A stretch of 64,000 nt of DNA, from assembly GCF_002288265.1 (NCBI RefSeq), contig NZ_CP016778.1, forward strand, positions 620,001-684,000, written 5' to 3'. Positions 26,812-35,167 of the stretch are shown here, one piece after another. Below the pieces are notes generated by a model that searched no databases, was not told the origin of the DNA, and saw nothing but the letters and a program-made list of their open reading frames with translations. Each line of letters opens with the position of its first letter. The first letter of the stretch is position 1. This DNA comes from Candidatus Planktophila versatilis (lineage in GTDB: Bacteria; Actinomycetota; Actinomycetes; Nanopelagicales; Nanopelagicaceae). The translations under genes and the position numbers were made by a program.

Positions 26812-28145
26812 GCCTGCTCTAGAAATTCCTTCAGTACCTGAACCCCAAAGTGAAGGCCAGAGATTGGCACGCGCTCATCTACCCCGTGGAATAAAGACAT
26901 GAAATCCAAATCTTGCGGAAGGCGCAGTGGGCTAAATCCATAACCGATGATCCCAAGTTCTGATAGCGCTTTGTTATCAGTTCCACCGCTCATGACATAT
27001 GGAACGGGAATACCTTCAGGATCATGGACCAAGATTGCAGCACACATCGCCTCCACCAGGTCTCCTTCAAAATCAACCTCGAGTGCAATATCGCGAGTAA
27101 TGGTTCCTAATTCAATATCTGGACCAATGATTGATTTAATTGTTGAATTAAGTTCATCTTCGTATCCAGGTAAGAATCTTCCGTCAATGACAGCCGAAGC
27201 AGATGCCGGAATTACGTTCTCCTTATATCCAGCTTCCAACATCGTTGGGTTAGCTGTGTTCTGCAACGTTGCTCCCACCATTCGAGCCGTCGGACCAATC
27301 TCTTCCAATAAAGGCGTGAGATCTGCGGGATCGAAAGGCTTGCCCGTTGCTTGCGCAATTTTTTCAAAGAGAATCTTGACTGTCTTCGTATATCTCTGGG
27401 GCCATTGATACCGACCAATCTTGGCTACCGCTTCGGTAATCAAAGTGATTGCATTCTCATCATTTAACATTGAACCGTGACCAGCGCGACCATGTGCGGT
27501 GAGCTTCATCCAGTGAATGCCCTTTTGCGCAGCCTCGATAAAGTACAAACGTTTTCCGCCAGTAACGGTGACTGAGAAACCGCCCACCTCAGAAATGGCC
27601 TCGGTGCACCCAGCAAAAACTTCCGGGTGCTTCGAAGTCATAAACCTGGAACCGTAAGAACTCCCCGCCTCTTCGTCGGCAAAAAAAGCTAAGACAATAT
27701 CTCGTTGTGGTTGAAATCCGGTCCGCGACCATTCGCGAACGACTGTCAAAATCATCGCGTCCATATTCTTCATATCCACTGCCCCGCGACCCCAGATCAT
27801 GCCGTCGCGAATTTCGGCAGCGAAGGGATCTACCGACCATTCATTTGCGTTGGCTGGAACAACATCGAGATGACCGTGGACAACTAAGCCACCCAGTGAA
27901 CTATCTTTTCCAGGTATACGCGCAATCACATTGCAGCGATTGGGAGCAGACTCGTATATATCTGCTTTGATTCCAACTTCAGCGAGTGAGGCAACGACAT
28001 ACTCTGCACATGCCTTTTCATCTCCCTTGCCTTCTCCATAATTTACTGACGGGATTCGAATAAGATCTTGGCAGATAGAGACAACTTCATTCTCAATGGT
28101 GTTCGACTTCTCTGCGCTACTCATGGTCGTATTCTGCCCTTTCAT
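26808..28145 (-). CDS. M20-family metallopeptidase/deacylase (ArgE/DapE/ACY1 type)
   Basis: Zinc-dependent hydrolase related to ArgE, DapE, aminoacylase-1 and carboxypeptidase G2. Metal ligands are recognisable in V-V-H-G-H-L-D-V-V-P, G-A-V-D-M-K, F-A-D-E-E-A-G and L-F-H-G-V-D-E. Length 445 residues from ATG 28145; an ATG at 28124 is an alternative. It matches the Rv2141c group, which lies in the same general neighbourhood in M. tuberculosis. The substrate cannot be told; a dipeptidase or N-acyl amino acid hydrolase is likely. Confidence 0.88.
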   Translation of the reverse strand: MKGQNTTMSSAEKSNTIENEVVSICQDLIRIPSVNYGEGKGDEKACAEYVVASLAEVGIKADIYESAPNRCNVIARIPGKDSSLGGLVVHGHLDVVPANANEWSVDPFAAEIRDGMIWGRGAVDMKNMDAMILTVVREWSRTGFQPQRDIVLAFFADEEAGSSYGSRFMTSKHPEVFAGCTEAISEVGGFSVTVTGGKRLYFIEAAQKGIHWMKLTAHGRAGHGSMLNDENAITLITEAVAKIGRYQWPQRYTKTVKILFEKIAQATGKPFDPADLTPLLEEIGPTARMVGATLQNTANPTMLEAGYKENVIPASASAVIDGRFLPGYEDELNSTIKSIIGPDIELGTITRDIALEVDFEGDLVEAMCAAILVHDPEGIPVPYVMSGGTDNKALSELGIIGYGFSPLRLPQDLDFMSLFHGVDERVPISGLHFGVQVLKEFLEQA

Positions 28146-28194
28146 AGCTCTCTTTTGCGCCCATGGCGCCAGGTTGATATCGTTACCCAGTTAT

Positions 28195-28222
28195 TTCGAC
28201 TCGAGCGCATAAGATTTATCTT
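28195..28222 (+). promoter_or_regulatory. Possible promoter of tRNA-Leu
   Basis: TTCGAC (28195-28200) and TATCTT (28217-28222) are 16 bp apart, ending 17 bp before the tRNA. TAAGAT at 28210-28215 is an alternative -10. The 94-bp gap between the M20 gene and the tRNA holds nothing else I can recognise. Confidence 0.35.
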
Positions 28223-28239
28223 CTAGCGAGCGGGTACTC

Positions 28240-28323
28240 GTCCGGGTGGCGGAATTGGCAGACGCGCTAGCTTGAGGTGCTAGTTCTCGCAAGGGATTCG
28301 GGGTTCAAGTCCCCGTTCGGACA
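28240..28323 (+). tRNA. tRNA-Leu (anticodon GAG)
   Basis: A full cloverleaf can be folded. The acceptor GTCCGGG pairs with TTCGGAC using two G-T pairs. The D arm is GCG/CGC. The anticodon stem CTAGC/GCTAG encloses TTGAGGT with anticodon GAG, reading CUC and CUU. A long variable arm, as expected for leucine tRNA, is followed by the T arm CGGGG-TTCAAGT-CCCCG. The discriminator is A; the CCA end is not encoded. It lies 19 bp upstream of apt on the same strand. Confidence 0.97.
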
Positions 28324-28342
28324 CAGTTACGGTGGTGCAGCT

Positions 28343-28870
28343 ATGGATATCAGTCAAGCACTTGCATTGATTAGACCTATCCCGGATTTTCCTAAGCCGG
28401 GGATTCTCTTTCAGGATATCTCCCCCTTATTGGCCAATCCGGAAGCATTTTCCACCATCATATCGGCCCTCGCCGCTGTTGCAGATGAAATTGACTATGT
28501 GGCCGCACTGGATGCGCGTGGGTTCATCTTGGGTAGCGCGATCGCCCTGGAAAAGAAAGTCGGATTCATCCCAATACGCAAATCTGGAAAATTGCCCTAC
28601 ACAACTTTCTCGCGCAGTTACAGCTTGGAGTATGGCCAGGACGAATTAGAGATTCATACTGATGCGATGGAGCCTGGTTCGCGAGTACTCCTGATTGATG
28701 ATGTTCTAGCAACTGGTGGAACTCTTAAGGCAGCAATCTTGCTCATTCAAGATCTGGGGGCTGTTGTTGTGAGCGCTGCAGTTCTTTTGGAGATTCAAGA
28801 ATTGGCAGGACGCACCAAGATCGCGAGCTTAGATTCTGCTCCCCCCGTGTTCTCACTAGCACAGGCATAA
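28343..28870 (+). CDS. apt: Adenine phosphoribosyltransferase
   Basis: Salvages adenine with PRPP to AMP. The PRPP-binding signature V-L-L-I-D-D-V-L-A-T-G-G-T is intact, and the N-terminal I-P-D-F-P-K-P-G-I-L-F-Q-D-I block is diagnostic for Apt. Start at ATG 28343 (175 residues); the open frame extends back into the tRNA gene, which rules out earlier starts. TACGGT (28328-28333) lies 9 nt upstream, so a nearly leaderless transcript starting just after the tRNA is possible. The acyltransferase gene begins directly after its stop (TAAATG). Confidence 0.95.
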   Translation: MDISQALALIRPIPDFPKPGILFQDISPLLANPEAFSTIISALAAVADEIDYVAALDARGFILGSAIALEKKVGFIPIRKSGKLPYTTFSRSYSLEYGQDELEIHTDAMEPGSRVLLIDDVLATGGTLKAAILLIQDLGAVVVSAAVLLEIQELAGRTKIASLDSAPPVFSLAQA

Positions 28871-30721
28871 ATGCGTCTACCTCAGATTCAAGGACTCAGG
28901 GCGCTTGCGGTAGTCCTGGTTCTGCTTTATCACGCCAAGTTTTTACCAGGTGGATATATCGGCGTCGATATCTTCTACGTCATCTCTGGTTATCTCATCA
29001 CATCTCTTCTTCTTCGGGAATGTGAGAAAACCGATGGTATTTCCTTTGCTAGGTTCTATCTCCGCCGAATAAAGCGATTACTGCCGGCCAGCTCTCTAGT
29101 TCTGATTATCACAGCGCTAGTTTCATGGTGGGTATATCCATCAATACTGCGAGCTGACTTAGGCCGAGATATTGCAGCGGCTTCGCTCTATATCTCTAAC
29201 TATTTCTTTGCCCTCTGGCAAATGGATTATCAGAATTTAGACGCTATTCCCCCAGTAGTAATTCATTATTGGTCATTAGCCGTGGAAGAGCAGTTCTATC
29301 TTCTGTGGCCACTGATTATCTACTTGCTCTATAAGTTCGGTAAGCGGCGAACTGTAGGAATTGGTATCGCAGTAATCACCCTGATCTCATTTCTGTTAAG
29401 TCTGTTTCTGACATCTGCATCTCCCTTGTGGGCTTTCTATTCCTTACCCACGAGAGCTTGGGAGTTAGGTATTGGAGCGCTCGTCCTTTTCTTTCCGGCA
29501 AAGTGGGGAGATTTCCAAGGTTATGCGTGGCTTGCAGTCATTGCCATCGGTTATTCCGCCGCTCGCTTTACCGATGCATCGGCATTTCCTGGAACTGCAG
29601 CGCTTTTTCCCGTACTAGCAACTGCATTCACACTTGCTTCAGTGAAAAACTGGCCAAAAGTAATCGATACTTCTTCACGGTTACCTGTCATCCAATGGCT
29701 AGGAAATATCTCCTATCCCCTCTATTTGTGGCACTGGCCAGTATTGGTAATTCCTAACCTCTACCTCGGGCGTGAGCTTTCCATCATCGAGCGCCTGATA
29801 GCGATAGTTCTGACTCTGATTCTTGCTGACCTTACTCATCGCTTCGTGGAGCAGCCACTTCGTGTGCGGGAGTTTTCTCAAACAAGAATCTTGGCCGGCG
29901 CCACACTGATAACAATTCTCACTCTAATACTCTCCATAATTATCATCAATTCACATAATAATCAGGTCACCCTTAAATCTGGAGAGCAATTTTCACTCGA
30001 ATCAGTACTTGCCCTGCCGAAGATCTATCAGGATGGATGTCATCTTGAAAACGGCCAAATCATTCCACCGGAATGCACATATGGAAAAAGGAATGCAGAG
30101 CGGAAGATTGTCCTATTTGGAGATTCTCATGCGGCACAATGGTTTCCCGCGCTGGAGAAAATGGCGAAAGAAAATGGTTTTGCCCTTACTTCATTTACTA
30201 AATCCGCGTGTCCAGGACCTGCAATACGTAAGGTCAACAAAGGTGGCTACAAGAACTCTGATTGTTCTAAATGGAGAGATAACGTATACAAGAGAATCGC
30301 AGAGTTGAAACCAGAAGCAGTACTGGTATCAGGAATGCAGTACTTTCAAAGACCTGAGGGTTATCAATCTCGCGCCCAGTGGTGGCAAGAGGGACAGCGA
30401 AAGACTCTTCTGGCACTTCGGGGATTAACGCCGAAAGTTATCTATATCGCGGATACTCCACACCCGAAGCAAGACATTCCGAGTTGTCTCTCTTCCAAGA
30501 AGGCCAGGGATTGCGACAACACGGAAAAGACACCCTTAATAACAGTTGATGGATACCTACTTGTAGATCCAACGCCGTGGTTATGTGCAAGAACTTGTCC
30601 CGCAGTTCTGGATGGAATCGTCACCTACCGAGACGCATCTCATATCAGTGTGGAAATGAGCACCGCGCTATCGGCACAGATGGCGAGAGCGCTACGCGCA
30701 CTTGGTCTGGATTTGGGATAG
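28871..30721 (+). CDS. OafA/YrhL-type membrane acyltransferase with SGNH domain
   Basis: Surface-polysaccharide or peptidoglycan O-acetyltransferase type. Residues about 1-370 are an acyltransferase-3 domain with about ten membrane spans, starting Q-G-L-R-A-L-A-V and including L-L-Y-H-A-K (catalytic His) and G-V-D-I-F-Y-V-I-S-G. A final span leads to a C-terminal SGNH esterase-like domain with G-D-S-H-A-A-Q-W and a closing D-A-S-H-I-S block. Length 616 residues. The ATG follows the apt stop without a gap, so expression depends on apt. The acceptor glycan is unknown. Confidence 0.92.
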   Translation: MRLPQIQGLRALAVVLVLLYHAKFLPGGYIGVDIFYVISGYLITSLLLRECEKTDGISFARFYLRRIKRLLPASSLVLIITALVSWWVYPSILRADLGRDIAAASLYISNYFFALWQMDYQNLDAIPPVVIHYWSLAVEEQFYLLWPLIIYLLYKFGKRRTVGIGIAVITLISFLLSLFLTSASPLWAFYSLPTRAWELGIGALVLFFPAKWGDFQGYAWLAVIAIGYSAARFTDASAFPGTAALFPVLATAFTLASVKNWPKVIDTSSRLPVIQWLGNISYPLYLWHWPVLVIPNLYLGRELSIIERLIAIVLTLILADLTHRFVEQPLRVREFSQTRILAGATLITILTLILSIIIINSHNNQVTLKSGEQFSLESVLALPKIYQDGCHLENGQIIPPECTYGKRNAERKIVLFGDSHAAQWFPALEKMAKENGFALTSFTKSACPGPAIRKVNKGGYKNSDCSKWRDNVYKRIAELKPEAVLVSGMQYFQRPEGYQSRAQWWQEGQRKTLLALRGLTPKVIYIADTPHPKQDIPSCLSSKKARDCDNTEKTPLITVDGYLLVDPTPWLCARTCPAVLDGIVTYRDASHISVEMSTALSAQMARALRALGLDLG

Positions 30722-30755
30722 AGAATATTGAGGCGATTCATGGCAGGATTCCCAC

Positions 30756-31403
30756 GTGGCTGAACTGATTTACTACTGCGGAACTATGGATTCGGGTAAG
30801 TCAACCCTTGCGCTGCAAACCGCGCATAACCATAAGTCACGTGGACGCACCGGACTCATCTTTACGAGTAAAGATCGTGCTGGGGCAGGTCTTATTAGTT
30901 CTCGTTTAGGGTTGCAATCTGAAGCAATTGAAGTTGAAACCTCACTGGATATTCATAAATTTGTGGTTGATCATTTATCTGCTGGTGACCGCATCGATTA
31001 CATCATCTGTGACGAAGCTCAGTTCTATCAGCCCGATCAGATAGATGGTTTGGCAAAGATTGTCGATGGGCTAGGTATTGATGTCTATGCATTTGGAATT
31101 CTTGCTGATTTTAGAACCAAGCTCTTCCCAGGATCTGCCCGTCTCGTTGAACTAGCCGATCGTGTAAACACGCTGCAAGTGGAGGCGCTTTGCTGGTGCG
31201 GATCACGTGCTACACATAACGCTCGAACGATAAATGGCGTCATGGTTACCGAAGGTGAACAAGTGGTGGTCGGAGATGTTGGTAAAAGTGATGAGATTGC
31301 CTATGAAGTCCTATGCCGTAGACACCACATGCGCCAAGTCACAGCTCGCGCATCACGAGCCGGTCATATAAGTTCTGACCCATTGCCATTTACTGAAATC
31401 TAA
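30756..31403 (+). CDS. tdk: Thymidine kinase (type II)
   Basis: Phosphorylates thymidine to dTMP in nucleoside salvage. P-loop G-T-M-D-S-G-K-S-T, the D-E-A-Q-F motif, and the zinc-binding cysteines in C-W-C-G and C-R-R-H-H are all visible. Length 215 residues. Start is GTG 30756, with GCAGGA upstream. With apt nearby and the purine permease downstream it forms a loose salvage neighbourhood. Tdk is missing from many actinobacteria, including mycobacteria, so its presence is worth noting. Confidence 0.95.
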   Translation: MAELIYYCGTMDSGKSTLALQTAHNHKSRGRTGLIFTSKDRAGAGLISSRLGLQSEAIEVETSLDIHKFVVDHLSAGDRIDYIICDEAQFYQPDQIDGLAKIVDGLGIDVYAFGILADFRTKLFPGSARLVELADRVNTLQVEALCWCGSRATHNARTINGVMVTEGEQVVVGDVGKSDEIAYEVLCRRHHMRQVTARASRAGHISSDPLPFTEI

Positions 31404-31456
31404 ATCGGAGAAAATAGAGACAAGATGACTACATATGTGATTGCAACATCCGCGCT

Positions 31457-32188
31457 TTAGATCGAATGTAGGACTGTTGCCAGTACTGGCGCAATAACCA
31501 GAGCTGGCAACAGATTTGCAACTGATATCTTCTTGATATTGAGCAGACGTAATCCGATGCCAACCAGCATCAGCCCTCCGCAGATAGTCATCGCATCAAT
31601 TTGATACTGCTCGAGAACAGACCCGGCAAAGAAACCGATAATCGTCCAGAAGCCCTGGTAGATACCAACTGGAATAATCGATGCCATCACGCCGATTCCC
31701 AGGGTGGATGCGAATGCCATTGCGGCAAAGAAGTCGAGTGAAGATTTGAGAATGAGTTGATCTAAACCTTGAGACATGCCATCGCTGACGCTGCCAAGGA
31801 TTGCAAGTGGGCCGATCACAAATAACAGTGAGGCACTGACGAAGCCTTCGACAAAAGGACTATCACTAGATGCCTTAAAGTTCTTTCTTAGATTCTCGCC
31901 AAAGTTCTCAACTCGTTTCTCAATCTTGAGAGCGGTTCCGAGTAGACCTCCGATGAGCATGGATGCCAAAACCAAGAGAAGCGGTGATCCATCCGGAAGT
32001 GAATCCTTGAATTCATTTGACCATAGCGGCAAAAGTGCCGAAGTCGCACCCAATAGGGTGATGAGCCCCAGAACATCAGTAATCATCTTTTGCGATTTCT
32101 TAGGCAGTCGACCACCTAAGGCGATTCCGATAGCCGCACCTACGATGATGGTGAGTAAATTGATTACTGTTCCGAGGCCTACAAACAT
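31457..32188 (-). CDS. DUF554-family membrane protein
   Basis: Polytopic membrane protein of the YdfK/YqgA (DUF554) family, 243 residues with about seven hydrophobic segments and glycine-rich helices such as G-L-G-T-V-I-N and G-A-A-I-G-I-A-L-G-G-R-L-P. Function unknown; a small-molecule transporter is a common guess. It starts at ATG 32188, 6 nt after TATAGT, sharing a 22-bp gap with the divergent gene. The stop region lies 53 bp after tdk. Confidence 0.85.
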   Translation of the reverse strand: MFVGLGTVINLLTIIVGAAIGIALGGRLPKKSQKMITDVLGLITLLGATSALLPLWSNEFKDSLPDGSPLLLVLASMLIGGLLGTALKIEKRVENFGENLRKNFKASSDSPFVEGFVSASLLFVIGPLAILGSVSDGMSQGLDQLILKSSLDFFAAMAFASTLGIGVMASIIPVGIYQGFWTIIGFFAGSVLEQYQIDAMTICGGLMLVGIGLRLLNIKKISVANLLPALVIAPVLATVLHSI

Positions 32189-32194
32189 TCATCC

Positions 32195-32204
32195 ACTATA
32201 GACT
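32195..32204. promoter_or_regulatory. Interlocked divergent -10 elements of two membrane-protein genes
   Basis: Minus-strand TATAGT (32200-32195) is 6 nt before the ATG at 32188. Plus-strand TAGACT (32199-32204) is 6 nt before the GTG at 32211. The hexamers overlap by 2 bp within a 22-bp gap, so any -35 contact must lie inside the opposite coding region. Confidence 0.55.
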
Positions 32205-32210
32205 GCGCAA

Positions 32211-32885
32211 GTGAATCTCGCATCCATCATCAAAAGTCTGCGCCCCCATAAAACTGTCCCCATAACGCCATGGACCGCGCAAGGACTTTGGGACCTCACT
32301 CCCCTGCGAACTGCGATTCTTTTCTTTGGTTTAGCTATTTTCGGTCTCGGTGATTCATTACTTATCCAGGCTGGAATTGGAAATGCTCCGTGGACTGTAT
32401 TTGCCGAAGGTCTGACGCTAAAAACTGGGTTGAGTATCGGATGGGCAACTTTCATTATTAGCGTGTCCGTGATGCTGCTCTGGATTCCACTTAATGAACG
32501 AGTTGGTTTTGGAACAATCTCGAATATCGTCATCATTGCAGCGTTTATTCAAATCGGAACAATCATCTTCCCGAAGCAAGACAATTTCGCCATCGGAGTT
32601 ATCTTTGATCTCATTGGAATCGCACTGGTCGGATTAGGCTCTGCCCTCTACATCACCTGTGGCCTAGGACGTGGTCCTCGAGATGGCGCCATGACCGGGA
32701 TCCACTACAAAACAGGGGTTCGTGTGGGACGCGTACGAATGGGCATTGAGGTCACAGTCTTGATTATCGGCTGGTTCCTCGGAGGCACTGTTGGGCTCGG
32801 AACCGCCCTATTTGCCCTCTTTATTGGGCAATCTGTCGCCATTTTTCTTGGTCTTGTTGCGCGTTTAACCCACAAGTACGTCTAA
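32211..32885 (+). CDS. YczE/YitT-family membrane protein
   Basis: Integral membrane protein of 224 residues with about five spans, resembling the YczE/YyaS/YitT group: G-L-G-D-S-L-L-I-Q-A-G-I-G-N-A-P-W near the first span and C-G-L-G-R-G-P-R-D-G in the middle. No biochemical function is established for the family. The first 30 residues are cytoplasmic and poorly conserved. GTG start at 32211 is supported by the -10 at 6 nt. Followed after 97 bp by the purine permease on the same strand. Confidence 0.83.
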   Translation: MNLASIIKSLRPHKTVPITPWTAQGLWDLTPLRTAILFFGLAIFGLGDSLLIQAGIGNAPWTVFAEGLTLKTGLSIGWATFIISVSVMLLWIPLNERVGFGTISNIVIIAAFIQIGTIIFPKQDNFAIGVIFDLIGIALVGLGSALYITCGLGRGPRDGAMTGIHYKTGVRVGRVRMGIEVTVLIIGWFLGGTVGLGTALFALFIGQSVAIFLGLVARLTHKYV

Positions 32886-32918
32886 GTACCTACTAGCGTT
32901 TAGGCATCCCCCTCGGTC

Positions 32919-32937
32919 TGTGAGCCGTCATTTCACA
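32919..32937. repeat. Inverted repeat upstream of purine permease gene
   Basis: TGTGA-N9-TCACA in the 97-bp gap before the permease gene. It is a candidate operator, but no regulator is identified. TAGCGT at 32894-32899 could be the -10; the gap also contains the AGAAAGG ribosome site at its end. Confidence 0.3.
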
Positions 32938-32982
32938 CGAGGTCGCAAACACCCTCGATAAAAAAATTAGAAAGGTCCATTT

Positions 32983-34473
32983 ATGTTGGATTCCTATTTC
33001 AAGATTAAAGAGCGAGGGTCATCGATAGCCCAAGAGGTTAGAGGTGGGCTAGTTACCTTCTTTACAATGGCATATATCGTTGCGCTCAACCCGCTGATCC
33101 TTGCCACAACTGATGGCGCTGGAGAATTCATCGGTGGCGGAGATCGAACCAACGCAATCATTATCGTTGCCGCTGGAACTGCACTTATCGCCGGAATTTT
33201 GACCATCCTCATGGGAGCTGTCGCGAATTTTCCATTGGCACTTGCTACCGGCCTAGGCTTAAACACCTTTGTCGCTGTTTCAATCGCCAAGAACGCTACC
33301 TGGGCGCAGGCCATGGGCTTAGTTCTCATTGAAGGTATTCTCATTCTCATTCTGGTTCTGACCGGATTTAGAATTGCGGTCTTCAAGGCGATTCCAACGG
33401 CACTTAAGGTTGCTATCTCGGTGGGTATCGGATTGTTTATCGCCCTCATTGGCCTAGTCGATGCCGGATTCGTGCGACGTACTCCAAATGTGGTGTGGGG
33501 AAGCACGAATTCCAAGCCTTCTGCAGTTCCACTAGAACTTGGTGATGGCGGAACACTTGTGGGTTGGCCGATTGTCGTCTTCGCTTTTGGTCTCTTCCTG
33601 ACCATCATCTTGATGATCAAAAAGATCAAGGGTTCCATTCTCATTGGAATCATCTCTTCAACGGTCCTAGCAATCATCGTAGAATCCCAATTTAAAGTTG
33701 GAAATAGCTTCGTCAGTCCTACTGAGTCAAACTCACGAGGATGGGGTTTAAATACTCCTACGCTACCGAAGGACGCATCCGGCTCTCTTAATCTGACAGA
33801 TGCTCCACGTTTTGATTCACTAGGTTTGGGATTCGATGACATCTTTGGAGCGTTCACCAATCCAAAGACTGGTGCTTTGGCAGCATGCCTTCTTGTCTTC
33901 ACGCTATTGCTGGCAGACTTCTTCGACACAATGGGAACTATGACTGCGATTGGAAACCAAGCAGGATTGGTTGATAAGAGCGGCAATGTTCAAGGTGCTA
34001 ATCGCATCCTCGTTGTTGACTCAATAGCTGCCGCCGCTGGTGGAGCTGCTGGTATTTCATCGAACACCAGTTACATTGAATCTGCATCTGGTGTGGGTGA
34101 AGGTGCTAGAACTGGCCTTTCCTCAATCGTGACTGGAATTGCGTTCTTGTTGACAACATTCCTAGCGCCGCTCGTGGCAATTATTCCTTACGAGGCTGCA
34201 ACACCTGCGCTAATCATTGTTGGATTCCTCATGATGGGACAAGTAAAGAACATCGAGTGGGATGACTTGGGAATTGGCATTCCAGCCTTCCTGACCATCA
34301 TCTTGATGCCATTTAGCTATAACATCTCGGTCGGTATCGGAGCTGGTTTCGTTACCCACGTTGTTATTCGCATAGTTCAGGGACGTCGTAAGGAAGTTCA
34401 TCCTTTGCTACTTCTTGTCTCTGGTCTCTTCATGATCTACTTCTTATCATCTCCAATTAATGCCTGGATTTAA
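32983..34473 (+). CDS. NCS2/AzgA-type purine permease
   Basis: Proton-coupled nucleobase importer of the AzgA-like branch (hypoxanthine, guanine or adenine). The protein has 496 residues with about 12-14 membrane segments. The start E-R-G-S-S-I-A-Q-E-V-R-G-G-L-V-T-F-F-T-M-A-Y-I-V is split over the first helix, and F-D-T-M-G-T plus the S-N-T-S-Y-I-E-S-A-S-G motif are family hallmarks. AGAAAGG lies 8 nt before the ATG. Together with apt it indicates uptake and salvage of adenine-type bases. A strong terminator follows the stop. Confidence 0.92.
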   Translation: MLDSYFKIKERGSSIAQEVRGGLVTFFTMAYIVALNPLILATTDGAGEFIGGGDRTNAIIIVAAGTALIAGILTILMGAVANFPLALATGLGLNTFVAVSIAKNATWAQAMGLVLIEGILILILVLTGFRIAVFKAIPTALKVAISVGIGLFIALIGLVDAGFVRRTPNVVWGSTNSKPSAVPLELGDGGTLVGWPIVVFAFGLFLTIILMIKKIKGSILIGIISSTVLAIIVESQFKVGNSFVSPTESNSRGWGLNTPTLPKDASGSLNLTDAPRFDSLGLGFDDIFGAFTNPKTGALAACLLVFTLLLADFFDTMGTMTAIGNQAGLVDKSGNVQGANRILVVDSIAAAAGGAAGISSNTSYIESASGVGEGARTGLSSIVTGIAFLLTTFLAPLVAIIPYEAATPALIIVGFLMMGQVKNIEWDDLGIGIPAFLTIILMPFSYNISVGIGAGFVTHVVIRIVQGRRKEVHPLLLLVSGLFMIYFLSSPINAWI

Positions 34474-34489
34474 TAAGTAGATTTCCTTA

Positions 34490-34527
34490 ATAGGGCTCGC
34501 ATCTAAGGATGCGGGCCCTATTTCTTT
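34490..34527. terminator. Strong intrinsic terminator between permease gene and ung
   Basis: A 14-bp stem with one G-T pair (left arm 34490-34503, loop TAAG, right arm 34508-34521) is followed by TTTCTTT on the plus strand. It ends the permease transcript. On the other strand it is followed by AAGGAAAT, so termination there would be weaker. This is the only clear strong terminator hairpin I find in the window. Confidence 0.85.
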
Positions 34528-35167
34528 ACAGGGACCAATTGATGGGAGAAACTCCCCGGTGTTGTAGTTCTTGATTGACTTGTGAAAAAGGCTTGGTACC
34601 AAAGAACCCGCGATATGCACTAAGCGGACTTGGATGGACACTTTTGATGCTGTGAGTGAAAAGATGTGAAAGCTCCTGTGCGCTCTTTCCCCAGAGAACT
34701 CCAAAGGCACCTTGTACCGCTGCAGCTTGAGCAATCGCACCTGTTATTTGCTGCCAACCAATATCCGCGTGTGCATTACTTTCGCCTACCTTCGTTGTGA
34801 GAACCCGATTAAGAAGTAGAACACCTTGGTCACGCCATGGAGTGAGATCTCCATTTTTCGGACGCTCGATCCCCAGATCGCTGACTAATTCGGTGAAGAT
34901 GTTTCTGAGCGATGCTGGCAGCGGCTGCACATCAGGGTTTACCGAGAAAGCCAACCCATGGGCATTACCCCTGGTGGGATAAGGGTCTTGTCCGACAATC
35001 ACGCATTTGACCGAACTCAAATCCATTTCTAAAGCAGCAAATATTCGATCGTTTCGTGGTGCGATGTCATCGCTGGAGATTGTCTGAAGAATCTTCTCAA
35101 TCTGAGGAGCTAATGGGTCGAGAAGGCCATTCCAACTAGAGTGCACGGGCAAAAAAACGCGACCCAT
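34526..35167 (-). CDS. ung: Uracil-DNA glycosylase (family 1)
   Basis: Removes uracil from DNA to start base excision repair. The catalytic water-activating D61 in G-Q-D-P-Y-P and the H178-P-S-P-L-S minor-groove loop are intact, as is the A-Y-R-G-F-F-G block. Length 213 residues from ATG 35167. This start overlaps the end of the ABC ATPase gene by 32 bp; GTG at 35146 is a later alternative. The stop lies at the edge of the shared terminator. Confidence 0.95.
   Translation of the reverse strand: MGRVFLPVHSSWNGLLDPLAPQIEKILQTISSDDIAPRNDRIFAALEMDLSSVKCVIVGQDPYPTRGNAHGLAFSVNPDVQPLPASLRNIFTELVSDLGIERPKNGDLTPWRDQGVLLLNRVLTTKVGESNAHADIGWQQITGAIAQAAAVQGAFGVLWGKSAQELSHLFTHSIKSVHPSPLSAYRGFFGTKPFSQVNQELQHRGVSPINWSL

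Noticed and set aside
28277-28342. Extension of apt back into the tRNA-Leu gene
   Set aside because: The frame is open only by chance through the tRNA; the conserved Apt N-terminus begins at the ATG at 28343.
31425-31460. An 11-codon frame (M-T-T-Y-V-I-A...) between tdk and the DUF554 gene that recalls the first residues of 7Fe ferredoxins
   Set aside because: The resemblance covers only about five residues, it overlaps the end of the DUF554 gene, and the ribosome site is weak. It may be a ferredoxin relic but cannot be supported.
32994-33986. A 330-codon open frame antisense to the purine permease gene
   Set aside because: It has no recognisable domain, an odd proline/threonine-rich composition and lies wholly inside a convincing permease gene. 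Stop-poor antisense frames are common opposite hydrophobic proteins.
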